The notes under the pieces: model-generated
The model's database searches: none
What the model was told of the DNA's origin: nothing
Seen by the model: only the letters and a program-made list of their open reading frames with translations
Assembly (NCBI GenBank): GCA_964650405.1
Contig: CAZYTO010000038.1
Location: forward strand, 1 to 25,999
DNA: 25,999 nt
From: CAZYTO01 sp964650405
GTDB taxonomy: Bacteria; Acidobacteriota; Thermoanaerobaculia; Gp7-AA8
Direction of reading: 5' to 3'
Position numbers and translations under genes: made by a program
In this document: piece after piece, positions 14,376-21,121 of the stretch
Numbering within the stretch: the stretch's first letter is position 1
How the letters are laid out: each line of letters begins with the position of its first letter

Positions 14376-14987
14376 ATGGAAATGGCACTGCATTGCCGCA
14401 ATCACTGGGACGTGGTCGAAGGCCTGCGCCAGTGCAGCCGCTGCGGCCAGACGTTCTGTCGGGACTGTCTCGTCGACATCCACGGACGTCCCTACTGCGC
14501 GAGCTGCAAGAACGAGCAGCTCCTCGACGTGCGCTCCGGCGTCACCGTGGCCACCAATCTCGACCTGGCACACCCCGGCCGGCGTTTCGTGGCCCTCATC
14601 ATCGACAACTTTCTCCTCGGGATTCCTCTCATCGTCATCTTCGTCGTGGCCATGTTCGGCATGTTCACCAGCGATAAGGTGATGACCCCCGAACAGATCC
14701 TGTGGTTCCAGCCATTGAGCTGGCTCTGGATCGTCGTCGTCTTCGTCTACGAGGGCCTCATGCTCTCTTCCCGCGGCCAGACCGTGGGCAAGATTGCCAT
14801 GAAGATCAAGGTCGTCCGGCCCGACGGCAGCGACATCTCCACCGGGCAGGCCTGGGGCCGCGCCGCCATGCGCCATATCCTCGTGAGCTGCCTCTGCATC
14901 ATCAACTACCTCCCGGCCTTCTTCACCCAGGAGAGGACAACCCTTCACGACATGGTGGCCACCACGCGCGTCGTGAACTGGAACTGA
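14376..14987 (+). CDS. zinc-finger RDD membrane protein (paralog 3)
   Basis: 203 residues from the ATG at 14376, which has GAGG about 8 nt upstream; a second ATG at 14382 is possible. Longer upstream frames lack family-like sequence and overlap paralog 2. The finger has CRNH, CSRC, CRDC and CASC. The linker (LLDVRSGVTVATNLDLAHPG) is followed by RRFVALIIDNFLLGIPLIV, GQTVGKIAMKIKVVRPDG and the TQERTTLHDMVATTRVV tail. It is more diverged from paralogs 1 and 2 than they are from each other. Confidence 0.87.
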   Translation: MEMALHCRNHWDVVEGLRQCSRCGQTFCRDCLVDIHGRPYCASCKNEQLLDVRSGVTVATNLDLAHPGRRFVALIIDNFLLGIPLIVIFVVAMFGMFTSDKVMTPEQILWFQPLSWLWIVVVFVYEGLMLSSRGQTVGKIAMKIKVVRPDGSDISTGQAWGRAAMRHILVSCLCIINYLPAFFTQERTTLHDMVATTRVVNWN

Positions 14988-14990
14988 CCC

Positions 14991-15587
14991 GTGCTCCGCC
15001 CTTCCTCGTATTCGGGCCCGGCCTGCCCCCGCTGTAAGACACCCACTCCGCTGACGGAGCTGACGGACGGGATCGTCCTTTGCCCCCGCTGCGGCGGCGA
15101 GTACGAGGCGCGGGTCTTTCATCCGCCGACGCGCAGCGCCCGCGTGCTGCAACTCGTGCAGAGCGGACCGGAAGGAGCCGGGGCCTGCGCCAATCATCCC
15201 CGCAACGCCGCGGTGACGAACTGCGAGCGCTGCGGGATCTTCATCTGCTCGCTGTGCGAGCTCGAAGTCGATGGGGCCAAGTACTGCCCGGGATGCTTCG
15301 AGCGCCTGGCCCAGGAGGGATCGATCCAGAGCGCCCGCACGCGCTTCCGGGCCTACGGCTCGCTGGCCGGGCTGTCGGCCATCGCCGGACTCTTTCTCTC
15401 GGGACTCTTCCTCGGCTTCCCGCTGGGAGGACTGGCGCTCTACTACGTGATCAAAGGCTTCCGGACGCGCAGGGACTCCGGCGCTTCCATGTTCGGCCTG
15501 CTCCTCTCGACCTTCATCGCGCTGGCCGCCATCGCCTTCAGCGTCTTCATGGTCGTCTTCTACACACACGGGATAGGTAAGAAATGA
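14991..15587 (+). CDS. zinc-ribbon plus zinc-finger membrane protein
   Basis: 198 residues from a GTG 3 nt after the preceding stop. An N-terminal zinc ribbon (CPRC at about 12-15 and 32-35) is followed by the window's B-box-like finger (CANH, CERC, CSLC, CPGC, about 65-102), then two hydrophobic helices (about 122-150 and 165-190). It lacks an RDD domain. Two metal-binding modules on a small membrane protein are unusual. The finger is the link to the adjacent RDD paralogs and to the 2522-2794 protein. I know no defined function. Confidence 0.82.
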   Translation: MLRPSSYSGPACPRCKTPTPLTELTDGIVLCPRCGGEYEARVFHPPTRSARVLQLVQSGPEGAGACANHPRNAAVTNCERCGIFICSLCELEVDGAKYCPGCFERLAQEGSIQSARTRFRAYGSLAGLSAIAGLFLSGLFLGFPLGGLALYYVIKGFRTRRDSGASMFGLLLSTFIALAAIAFSVFMVVFYTHGIGKK

Positions 15588-16201
15588 CGACCGAGACACG
15601 CACGCGGATCGGCCGCTTCAATGACATCGCCACGCGCCAGATCGTCTACCAGACCGGCGAGGCGCTGGAGATCGACGAGATCGACCAGTTCGAGGTCGTC
15701 CGCCGCCGCGTCTACTGGGATGACATCCTCCTCGTGACGTTTCACACCATGGTCGGCATGGCCTTCGTCATCACCATGGCCGTCTTCTTCGTCCTCTTTC
15801 TCGCCATCGCCGGCATCCTGCAGTCGTCCCACGAGAACGACGCGGCGATGTGGTTCGCCGGCCTCTCCGCTCCGTTCCTCCTGGCCCTCTTCACGCGCGT
15901 GCTGTTCAAGCGGGACGTGATCACCGTTTACGGACGCCGCTCCAAGGCATCGATGCGCTTCACCTTCCGCAAGACCTACGCCCGCGACAAGTTCGCGGAG
16001 ATCTGCGACCTGGCCCGGACCACCCAGGCCCGCATTGCTGCGGAGAAGGCCGCCATGGAGCCGGCCCCGCCCTCGCCGATGGCCGGCGTGCCCATGCCGC
16101 CGGCGGAGGGACCGGGCACTGCCGAGGCGGAGTCCGCGCCAGCGGCACCGGCGCCCCCCGCTTCAGAGCCTGATCCGAAGGCGGAAAGGCTGGAAGGCTG
16201 A
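15584..16201 (+). CDS. membrane protein of unknown function with repeat-derived C-terminus
   Basis: 205 residues, with the ATG overlapping the previous stop (ATGA). A short cytosolic N-terminus (DIATRQIVYQTGEALEIDEID) precedes two hydrophobic helices (about 50-80 and 87-105), a basic cytosolic segment with VITVYGRRSKASMRFTFRK (membrane-proximal, PH-like in feel but not certain), and a Pro/Ala-rich tail. The last residues (KAERLEG) and the TGA are supplied by the GGCTGGAA word repeat that starts at 16188, so the original stop was probably elsewhere. Last gene of the SpoIIM/RDD run. Confidence 0.75.
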   Translation: MTTETRTRIGRFNDIATRQIVYQTGEALEIDEIDQFEVVRRRVYWDDILLVTFHTMVGMAFVITMAVFFVLFLAIAGILQSSHENDAAMWFAGLSAPFLLALFTRVLFKRDVITVYGRRSKASMRFTFRKTYARDKFAEICDLARTTQARIAAEKAAMEPAPPSPMAGVPMPPAEGPGTAEAESAPAAPAPPASEPDPKAERLEG

Positions 16202-16261
16202 AAGGCTGGAAGGACAATCAGCCCAGCCTCCGATCCCTTTCAGCCTTTCAGCCTTCCAGCC
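16188..16261. repeat. GGCTGAAA/GGCTGGAA hairpin between convergent genes
   Basis: Arms at 16188-16213 and 16236-16261 match as reverse complements at 25 of 26 positions, with a 22-nt loop. It sits between the end of the plus-strand run and the end of the DAHP synthase gene, so it could serve as a bidirectional terminator. There is no strong T-run. Same family as the 13554-13626 hairpin. Confidence 0.85.
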
Positions 16262-16278
16262 TTCTTTAGCGGCAGGAT

Positions 16279-17292
16279 CTACAGCCTCCGTCCCACCGCC
16301 GGAACGATGATGCGCAGCTCGTCCATGAGCCGGGTGAACTGCTCGGGATAGAGCGACTGCGGACCGTCGCAGACGGCCTTCTCCGGATCGTGGTGCACTT
16401 CGATGAGCAGGCCGTCCGCGCCGGCGGCGACGATGGCGCGCGCCAGGGGCATGACCTTGTCGCGGCGGCCTACGGCGTGCGAGGGGTCGGCGATGATCGG
16501 CAGGTGGGAGAGCTTGTCGATGACGGGGATGGCGGAGATGTCGAGGGTGTTGCGCGTGTAGGTCTCGAAGGTGCGGATGCCGCGCTCGCAGAGGATGACG
16601 TCGTAATTGCCGCCCGACAGGATGTACTCCGAGGCCAGCAGCCACTCCTGGATCGTGGCGGAGAGGCCGCGCTTGAGCAGCACCGGCTTGCGCACCTGGC
16701 CGAGGGCGGCGAGGAGGTTGAAGTTCTGCATGTTGCGCGCGCCGACCTGCAGGATGTCGACGTACTCGAGCATCGTCTCGATCTGGGAGATCTCCATGAC
16801 CTCGGAAATGACGGCCATGTCCAGCTCGTCGCCGGCCGCGCGAATGAGCTTCAGCCCCTCCACGCCCATCCCCTGGAACGCGTAGGGCGACGTGCGAGGT
16901 TTGTAGGCGCCTCCGCGCAGGATGCGCGCGCCGGCGCGCCGGACGCGCCGGGCCGTCTCGAAGAGCTGGTGCTCGCTCTCGATCGTGCACGGCCCGGCCA
17001 TGACCACCACGTCCTCGCCGCCGATCAGTACTCCGCGGGCGTTGACGACAGTCTTCTCCGGCCGGAACGTTCGGCTGGAGAGCTTGAACGGCTCGCTGAC
17101 GCGGACGACCTCCTGGACGCCGTCCATCAGCTCGTACTCGCGCGGATCGATCTCCTCGACCTTCCCGACCACCCCGAGGATCGTCTGCTCCGAGCCGGTG
17201 GACCGGTGCACGTCGAAGCCGCGCGCGGTCAGCTCCGCCATGACGTGCTCGATGTTGCCTTCACTGGTGTGCTTCTGCATCACGATGACCAT
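16279..17292 (-). CDS. aroF: 3-deoxy-7-phosphoheptulonate (DAHP) synthase
   Basis: 337 residues. The enzyme condenses phosphoenolpyruvate and erythrose 4-phosphate, the first step of the shikimate pathway. An N-terminal ferredoxin-like regulatory domain (about 1-68) precedes the TIM-barrel catalytic domain of the type I-beta (AroF/AroA(G)-like) group. Motifs include MAGPCTIES, RGGAYKPRTSPYAFQG, LQVGARNMQN, PVLLKRGLSA, and metal-site ADPSHAVGRRD and EVHHDPEKA. Length is typical. GGAG lies 5 nt before the ATG. It follows the chorismate mutase gene by 84 bp, so the two make a short operon behind the aromatic leader. Feedback control by an aromatic product is likely from the family. Confidence 0.96.
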   Translation of the reverse strand: MVIVMQKHTSEGNIEHVMAELTARGFDVHRSTGSEQTILGVVGKVEEIDPREYELMDGVQEVVRVSEPFKLSSRTFRPEKTVVNARGVLIGGEDVVVMAGPCTIESEHQLFETARRVRRAGARILRGGAYKPRTSPYAFQGMGVEGLKLIRAAGDELDMAVISEVMEISQIETMLEYVDILQVGARNMQNFNLLAALGQVRKPVLLKRGLSATIQEWLLASEYILSGGNYDVILCERGIRTFETYTRNTLDISAIPVIDKLSHLPIIADPSHAVGRRDKVMPLARAIVAAGADGLLIEVHHDPEKAVCDGPQSLYPEQFTRLMDELRIIVPAVGRRL

Positions 17293-17304
17293 TTCGTCTC
17301 CATT

Positions 17305-17336
17305 GGCGAGCGGTTGGACGGCGAGCGGCGAGCGGG
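17305..17336. repeat. single GCGAGCG-word arm
   Basis: The order of words matches the left arm at 12009-12039 with only small indels, but no matching right arm follows. It lies in the gap between the chorismate mutase and DAHP synthase genes. Confidence 0.75.
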
Positions 17337-17376
17337 GCTCGCGCGGCTGCCGGTCACCCTCGCGGTTGATTTACCG

Positions 17377-17667
17377 TCAGTGGGTTGCCGCTTCGCGCTC
17401 TACGCGCCTGGACTCGTCGATGATTCGCTCGAACAGCCGTCGCACGGCGACGCCGTCGAGCGGGCCCTCGGAGGATCGCTCGGCACGCCAAAGCACCTCC
17501 TTTTCGCGTTCGGGCGCGTAGATCGGCAGGCCCAGGACGGCCTTCACTTCTCCGATCTCGATGGCGTACTTCGCCCTCTGGTTGAGGAGGCGGACGATGA
17601 CCTCGTCGACGCGGTCGATGGCCTCCCGCAGCCGCTTCATCTCGCTTTCAGCTTCGATCCGTTCCAT
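17377..17667 (-). CDS. chorismate mutase (AroQ class)
   Basis: 96 residues, the normal size of a monofunctional AroQ-class chorismate mutase, which turns chorismate into prephenate for Phe and Tyr. The all-helical pattern is clear: RLREAIDRVDEVIVRLLNQR, then AKYAIEIGEVKAVLGLPIYAPEREKEVL with the conserved Lys, and a last helix VRRLFERIIDESRRVE. Active-site Arg and Lys positions (R20-K23 region, K42, R54-E55) look kept. The ATG sits 3 nt after the T-run of a strong hairpin whose 3' arm holds the ribosome binding site AAGGGG, so expression should depend on that hairpin. First enzyme gene of the leader-controlled unit. Confidence 0.94.
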   Translation of the reverse strand: MERIEAESEMKRLREAIDRVDEVIVRLLNQRAKYAIEIGEVKAVLGLPIYAPEREKEVLWRAERSSEGPLDGVAVRRLFERIIDESRRVEREAATH

Positions 17668-17670
17668 AGC

Positions 17671-17702
17671 AAAAACCCCTTCCCGCCGTCGGGAAGGGGT
17701 TT
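17671..17702 (-). terminator. attenuator hairpin, also covers the chorismate mutase RBS
   Basis: On the minus strand AAACCCCTTCCCG (17702-17690) pairs perfectly over 13 bp with CGGGAAGGGGTTT (17685-17673) around a 4-nt loop, then TTTTT ends at 17671. This is an intrinsic-terminator shape. The 3' arm contains AAGGGG, 8 nt before the ATG at 17667, so the stem would also block ribosome entry. Control could be by termination, RBS masking, or both. Confidence 0.88.
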
Positions 17703-17725
17703 GGTTTGGCTCGGCTCGGATGTAC

Positions 17726-17750
17726 GCGCCCCCTCCGTTCGGCGGGGCGC
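17726..17750 (-). promoter_or_regulatory. leader hairpin that competes with an antiterminator
   Basis: GCGCCCC (17750-17744) pairs with GGGGCGC (17732-17726), just after the leader stop codon. Bases GGAGGGG (17736-17730) overlap its 3' arm and can instead pair with CCCCTTC (17699-17693) in the 5' arm of the terminator, with one G-U pair. The 3' arm can also pair with ACGCGCC early in the leader gene. Mutually exclusive structures of this kind are the hallmark of attenuation; the order of events is not settled by inspection. Confidence 0.6.
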
Positions 17751-17757
17751 AGTGAGA

Positions 17758-17823
17758 TTACGCCCCAGACTCGCTGGTAAACCAGTAATACGAGTTGCGG
17801 TAGAAGCCGCGAGGCGCGTTCAT
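17758..17823 (-). CDS. aromatic-rich leader peptide for the chorismate mutase / DAHP synthase unit
   Basis: A 21-codon ORF (ATG 17823, TAA 17758) beginning MNAPRG and containing FYRNSYYWF: six aromatic residues (2 Phe, 3 Tyr, 1 Trp) within nine codons. It sits between a good promoter and a terminator-like hairpin in front of two aromatic-biosynthesis genes. That arrangement is the classic design of an attenuator in which ribosome stalling reports charged tRNA levels; mixed Phe/Tyr/Trp codons would sense all three products. There is no Shine-Dalgarno, and the predicted start of transcription is only a few bases upstream, so the message is leaderless or nearly so. It is distinct from E. coli pheL and trpL in sequence. 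Confidence 0.85.
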   Translation of the reverse strand: MNAPRGFYRNSYYWFTSESGA

Positions 17824-17833
17824 GTGGAGAGGG

Positions 17834-17862
17834 AGACTAGACGCCTGCCTCAGGATTGTCAA
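17834..17862 (-). promoter_or_regulatory. promoter of the aromatic leader unit
   Basis: TTGACA (17862-17857), a 17-nt spacer, and TAGTCT (17839-17834): a perfect -35 with a -10 that keeps the key first, second and last bases. The -10 ends 10 nt before the leader ATG, so the 5' untranslated region would be about 3-5 nt. The -10 overlaps the stop codon of the upstream membrane-protein gene. Confidence 0.75.
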
Positions 17863-18232
17863 TACGACGAAGCGGCCAGCCCGCTGCGGCGCCACCAAGA
17901 GCCCAGAGGACGGACTTGACCGGGTAGATGGCCAGATTGGGACCGAAGAACCGGATGAATCCCTCCGCTGTTCGTGGGCCTGCTCCGAAGATGTATCCGA
18001 GCGAGCCGCCCACGGTGGCGTCAATAAAGGCCACAGCCGCGGCAGTGGTGATGATGAGCGGCCAGCGCGGCGTGGCCATCATGAGCAGGAGCCCGAGGAG
18101 ACAATAGAGTGCGCCATCGACCCACGGCAGGATCGGATGCAGCCACGCCACGTGTTCGAGTGGCGCTCCGCATGCGCTGAAAACGAGCTCCACGATCGTG
18201 AAGACGATCGCCAACCGGACCAGGCGCTTCAC
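17837..18232 (-). CDS. small membrane protein at the end of the trp operon
   Basis: 131 residues from a GTG at 18232 that overlaps the trpA stop (GTGA). Longer frames upstream overlap trpA and are Arg-rich out-of-frame sequence. Four hydrophobic segments: RLAIVFTIVELVFSACG, VDGALYCLLGLLLMMA, PLIITTAAAVAFIDATVGG, and SVLWALGGAAAGW. No family recognised. Coupling to trpA suggests a role tied to aromatic metabolism, such as transport or membrane sensing, but nothing in the sequence proves it. Its last codon overlaps the -10 of the leader promoter. Confidence 0.75.
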   Translation of the reverse strand: MKRLVRLAIVFTIVELVFSACGAPLEHVAWLHPILPWVDGALYCLLGLLLMMATPRWPLIITTAAAVAFIDATVGGSLGYIFGAGPRTAEGFIRFFGPNLAIYPVKSVLWALGGAAAGWPLRRIDNPEAGV

Positions 18233-19014
18233 GGCCGCAGGATCCCCCGCACCACCGCCGCCGCCCGCTCCGGTGCGCCGGCGGCATCGCCGTCCGCAAT
18301 GGCCCGGACGATGGCGCTGCCAACGACGACGGCATCGCAACGGTCGCGCAGAGCGAGATAGTGCTCGTGCTTGGAGATGCCGAAGCCGACGGCCAGCGGC
18401 TTGTGGACCTTTGCGCCCACTTCCGCGAGCCGTTCCAGCAGCGCCGGGTCGAGCTCCTGGCGCGCGCCGGTCACGCCGGTCGTGGAGACGTAGTAGATGA
18501 AGTCGTCGCTGGCGCGGTCGATGGCCGCGATGCGCGCGTCACTGGACGTCGGGGCCATGAGGAAGATCACGCCGAGGGCGTTGGCCTTCGCTGCCGCCCG
18601 GACCTCCTTCGCCGCCTCGGGAGGGAGGTCGGTGAGCAGCAGCGCGTCGATGCCTGAAGCGGCGGCGTCGGCCGCGAATCTCTCCACCCCGTAGCGCAGG
18701 ATGGGATTGAGGTACGAGAAGGCGATGAGGGGAATGCTGCTCCGCTCCCGCACGGCACGGGCGATGGCGAAGACGTCGGCTGTGGTCGTCTTCTGCGCCA
18801 GCGCACGCATCGCCGCCGCCTGGATGACCGGCCCGTCGGCGATCGGATCGGAGAACGGCACGCCTAGCTCGATGGCATCCGCTCCCGCCCCTTCCAGCGC
18901 TTCGATGACGCGGACCGTCGTCTCCCGATCGGGATCGCCGCAGGTGATGTAGGCGATGAGACCCGTTCTCTCATCACGGGTGAGGTGTTTGAACAATCGT
19001 TTGATTCGATTCAA
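18229..19014 (-). CDS. trpA: tryptophan synthase alpha subunit
   Basis: 261 residues. The alpha subunit cleaves indole-3-glycerol phosphate and passes indole to TrpB. I chose the TTG at 19014 because AAGGAG lies 5 nt upstream (19025-19020) and because this start puts the catalytic residues at Glu49 (AIELGVPFSDP) and Asp60 (SDPIADGP), the exact numbering of the enteric enzyme. A TTG at 19029 would add five residues. Later motifs are IPLIAFSYLNPILRYG, LLLTDLPPEAA, YYVSTTGVTGAR and VGFGISKHEH. It follows trpB after an 84-bp gap with a word repeat, and its stop overlaps the next gene. Confidence 0.96.
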   Translation of the reverse strand: MNRIKRLFKHLTRDERTGLIAYITCGDPDRETTVRVIEALEGAGADAIELGVPFSDPIADGPVIQAAAMRALAQKTTTADVFAIARAVRERSSIPLIAFSYLNPILRYGVERFAADAAASGIDALLLTDLPPEAAKEVRAAAKANALGVIFLMAPTSSDARIAAIDRASDDFIYYVSTTGVTGARQELDPALLERLAEVGAKVHKPLAVGFGISKHEHYLALRDRCDAVVVGSAIVRAIADGDAAGAPERAAAVVRGILRP

Positions 19015-19055
19015 GTGCACTCCTTGCAACCAGGGGTGATGGGAACGATGGACCA

Positions 19056-19143
19056 GCGAAGAGCGGCCAGCCGAAGGCGCCGTCTCAACCTTCGCTCTTC
19101 ATCCTTCGCCCTTCGCCCTTCCTCCTCCGTCCTTCGCCCTTTC
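19056..19143. repeat. CTTCGCC word array spanning the trpB 3' end
   Basis: Seven-base words (CTTCGCC, CTTCGTC-like) run from about 19087 to 19143, and a hairpin pairs GAAGAGCG (19059-19066) with CGCTCTTC (19093-19100). The array supplies the trpB stop codon and its last dozen codons. Confidence 0.7.
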
Positions 19144-20337
19144 ATCCAGAGCCATGATCTGCGGCACGTCTTTGTCGCCGCGTCCGCTGAGGTTCACGAT
19201 GACCACGGCGTCGCCTGCGATCGAGGCACCGCCGTGACGCAGAAGCCAGCCGAGCGCGTGCGCCGATTCGAGGGCCGGGATGATCCCCTCCGTTTCGCTG
19301 AGCTTGTGGAAGGCTTCGAGGGCCAGGTCGTCGCTGCAGTCGTGATACTCGACGCGTCCGATGCCCTGCAGGTAGGCGTGCTCCGGCCCGATGGACGGGT
19401 AGTCGAGGCCAGCGGAGATCGAATGCGTCTCGGCGATCTGGCCGAACTCGTCCTGCAGGATCATGGAGCGTGTTCCGTGCAGCACGCCGAGGGCGCCGCC
19501 GGAGAAGCGCGCGGCATGCTCGCCGAGGTTGGGGCCGCGGCCGCCGGCCTCCACGCCGATCATGCGGATGTCCTTGTAAGGAAGCATCGCGTAGAAGAGA
19601 CCGATGGCATTGGAGCCGCCGCCGACGCAGGCCACGGCCACGTCCGGCCGGCGGCCGATGCGCTTCTTCAACTGCCCCAGCGCCTCGCGGCCGATGACGG
19701 ACTGGAAGTCGCGGACGACCATCGGATACGGATGGGGACCGAGGACCGAGCCGATGATGTAGTGCGTGGTGCGGACGTTCGTCACCCAGTCGCGGATGGC
19801 TTCGTTGATGGCGTCCTTGAGCGTACGGCTTCCGCTCGAGACGGGAACGACCTCCGCACCGAGGAGACGCATGCGGAAGACGTTCAGCTCCTGGCGGGCC
19901 ATGTCCACTTCGCCCATGTAGACCACGCACTCCAGTCCGAGCAGCGCGCAGGCCGTGGCCGTGGCCACGCCATGCTGCCCGGCCCCGGTCTCGGCGATGA
20001 TCCGCCGCTTCCCCATCCGTTTGGCGATGAGCGCCTGGCCGATGGCGTTATTGATCTTGTGCGCGCCCGTGTGGTTGAGATCTTCCCGCTTGAGGAAGAG
20101 CCGGAAGCCGCCGCACAGCTCCGCGAATCGCCTGGCCTCGGTGACCGGCGTCGGCCGCCCCACGAAGTTCGCCAGGACGTCGTCGAGCTCGCGCCGGAAG
20201 TCCGCATCGCGACGCACCTTCCGGTACGCCGACTCGAATTCGTCGAGCGCCGCCATGAGCGTCTCCGGCACGTACTTCCCGCCGAAGGTGCCGAAGTAAC
20301 CGTGTTTATCGGGGAGGGAGGGGGAGGTGGCTGTCAT
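19099..20337 (-). CDS. trpB: tryptophan synthase beta subunit
   Basis: 412 residues. This PLP enzyme joins indole and serine to make tryptophan. The N-terminus (GYFGTFGGKYVPETLM) is canonical, and the PLP lysine is K94 in LNHTGAHKINNAIG. Other motifs are ETGAGQHG, the phosphate-binding CVGGGSNAIG, SAGLDYPSIGPEHAYL, and the terminal NLSGRGDKDV. The last residues after ALDE (RAKDGGGRAKGEG) are not family-like and are encoded by the CTTCGCC word repeat, so the 3' end has been rebuilt by the repeat. A 784-bp repeat-filled gap separates it from trpF. Confidence 0.97.
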   Translation of the reverse strand: MTATSPSLPDKHGYFGTFGGKYVPETLMAALDEFESAYRKVRRDADFRRELDDVLANFVGRPTPVTEARRFAELCGGFRLFLKREDLNHTGAHKINNAIGQALIAKRMGKRRIIAETGAGQHGVATATACALLGLECVVYMGEVDMARQELNVFRMRLLGAEVVPVSSGSRTLKDAINEAIRDWVTNVRTTHYIIGSVLGPHPYPMVVRDFQSVIGREALGQLKKRIGRRPDVAVACVGGGSNAIGLFYAMLPYKDIRMIGVEAGGRGPNLGEHAARFSGGALGVLHGTRSMILQDEFGQIAETHSISAGLDYPSIGPEHAYLQGIGRVEYHDCSDDLALEAFHKLSETEGIIPALESAHALGWLLRHGGASIAGDAVVIVNLSGRGDKDVPQIMALDERAKDGGGRAKGEG

Positions 20338-20464
20338 CGTTTTTCCTCTTCGAGCTCTGCGTCACTGGGGTAACCGGTAACAGGTGCCGGGTAACAGGTA
20401 ACGGGTACCGGGTACCGGCGTCGGGTATCGGGCGTTGGGTGAGCAGATGTGGAATGGCGCTGAC

Positions 20465-20806
20465 ACCCTCTCCCGGCGGGAGAGGGTCGCCGCGGAGCGC
20501 AATTCGCCATGCGCTGAATCAGTGCCCGGCATTCAGCGTAGCGGCGGGGTGAGGGGTCTCCTCTGTCGCAATTGCCGGGGCGGAGCTCTGAATGGAACAC
20601 GCCCTTCGCCGCAGACGCGGAGTAGCGCCTTGTACACCCTCTCCCGACGGGAGAGGGTCGCCGCGGAGCGCAATTCGCCATGCGTTGTATCAGTGCCTGG
20701 CATTCAGCGCAGCGGCGGGGTGAGGGGCATCCTCTTTCGCATCTGCCGCGGCGGGGCTCTGAATGAAACACGCCCTTCATCGCAGCAATTAGGGAAGGGC
20801 GTCGCG
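20465..20806. repeat. 171-bp tandem unit headed by a 23-bp palindrome
   Basis: Unit A starts at 20465 and unit B at 20636. Each begins with an almost perfect palindrome (ACCCTCTCCC, 3-nt centre, GGGAGAGGGT) and continues CGCCGCGGAGCGCAATTCGC, a smaller stem (CGCTGAAT / ATTCAGCG in unit A) and GGCGGGGTGAGGGG. Identity is high by eye; the end of B fades near 20800. Confidence 0.82.
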
Positions 20807-20875
20807 GAAGGGCGCTGCTGCCAGCGGCCCTTCGAAGTTCAACAACATGCGTGCCAGTCGAACGAGAAGGGAATG

Positions 20876-20975
20876 ACCCCTCACCCCGGCACTTCCGCGC
20901 TGGTTGCTGGAAAGCTGATTCACGGTCCTCCGGATTGCGCGCTCCAGTGCCGACCCTCTCCAGTGGGGAGAGGGT
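20876..20975. repeat. inverted partial copy of the 171-bp unit
   Basis: CCCCTCACCCCGGC (from about 20878) is the reverse complement of the unit's GGGGTGAGGGG end, and the palindrome ACCCTCTCC...GGAGAGGGT lies at 20953-20975. The interior has diverged (CGCAAT and TGAATCAG motifs remain). Confidence 0.65.
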
Positions 20976-21121
20976 GACGCCGCGCATCGCCGCCGCCGGT
21001 GTCCACTGCGTTCGCCCGATACCTGATACCCGACACCCGAGACCCGATACCCAGCGTCCGGTCCCCGTTACCCGGTACCCGGCACCCGCCCCCCGGCCCC
21101 CGTCACCCGCCGCCCGCGCCC

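Larger units (their letters stand above)
20338..21121. repeat. 784-bp composite repeat island between trpF and trpB
   Basis: No gene is supported here. The outer arms are built of GGTACCGGGTAAC-like words: about 20367-20441 in one orientation and 21013-21118 in the other. Between them lie two direct copies of a 171-bp unit and one inverted partial copy (entries below), joined by sequence with shorter words such as GAAGGGCG. This nested layout, with one repeat class inside the arms of another, suggests repeated insertion at the same site within an operon. Confidence 0.8.

Noticed and set aside
18985..20373. 462-codon plus-strand frame opposite trpB
   Set aside because: TrpB on the minus strand has all family motifs; the opposite frame has none.
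20338..21121. Coding regions in the trpF-trpB gap
   Set aside because: Open frames of 180-263 codons run through repeated DNA in several frames and repeat the same peptide motifs; none has a domain or ribosome binding site.
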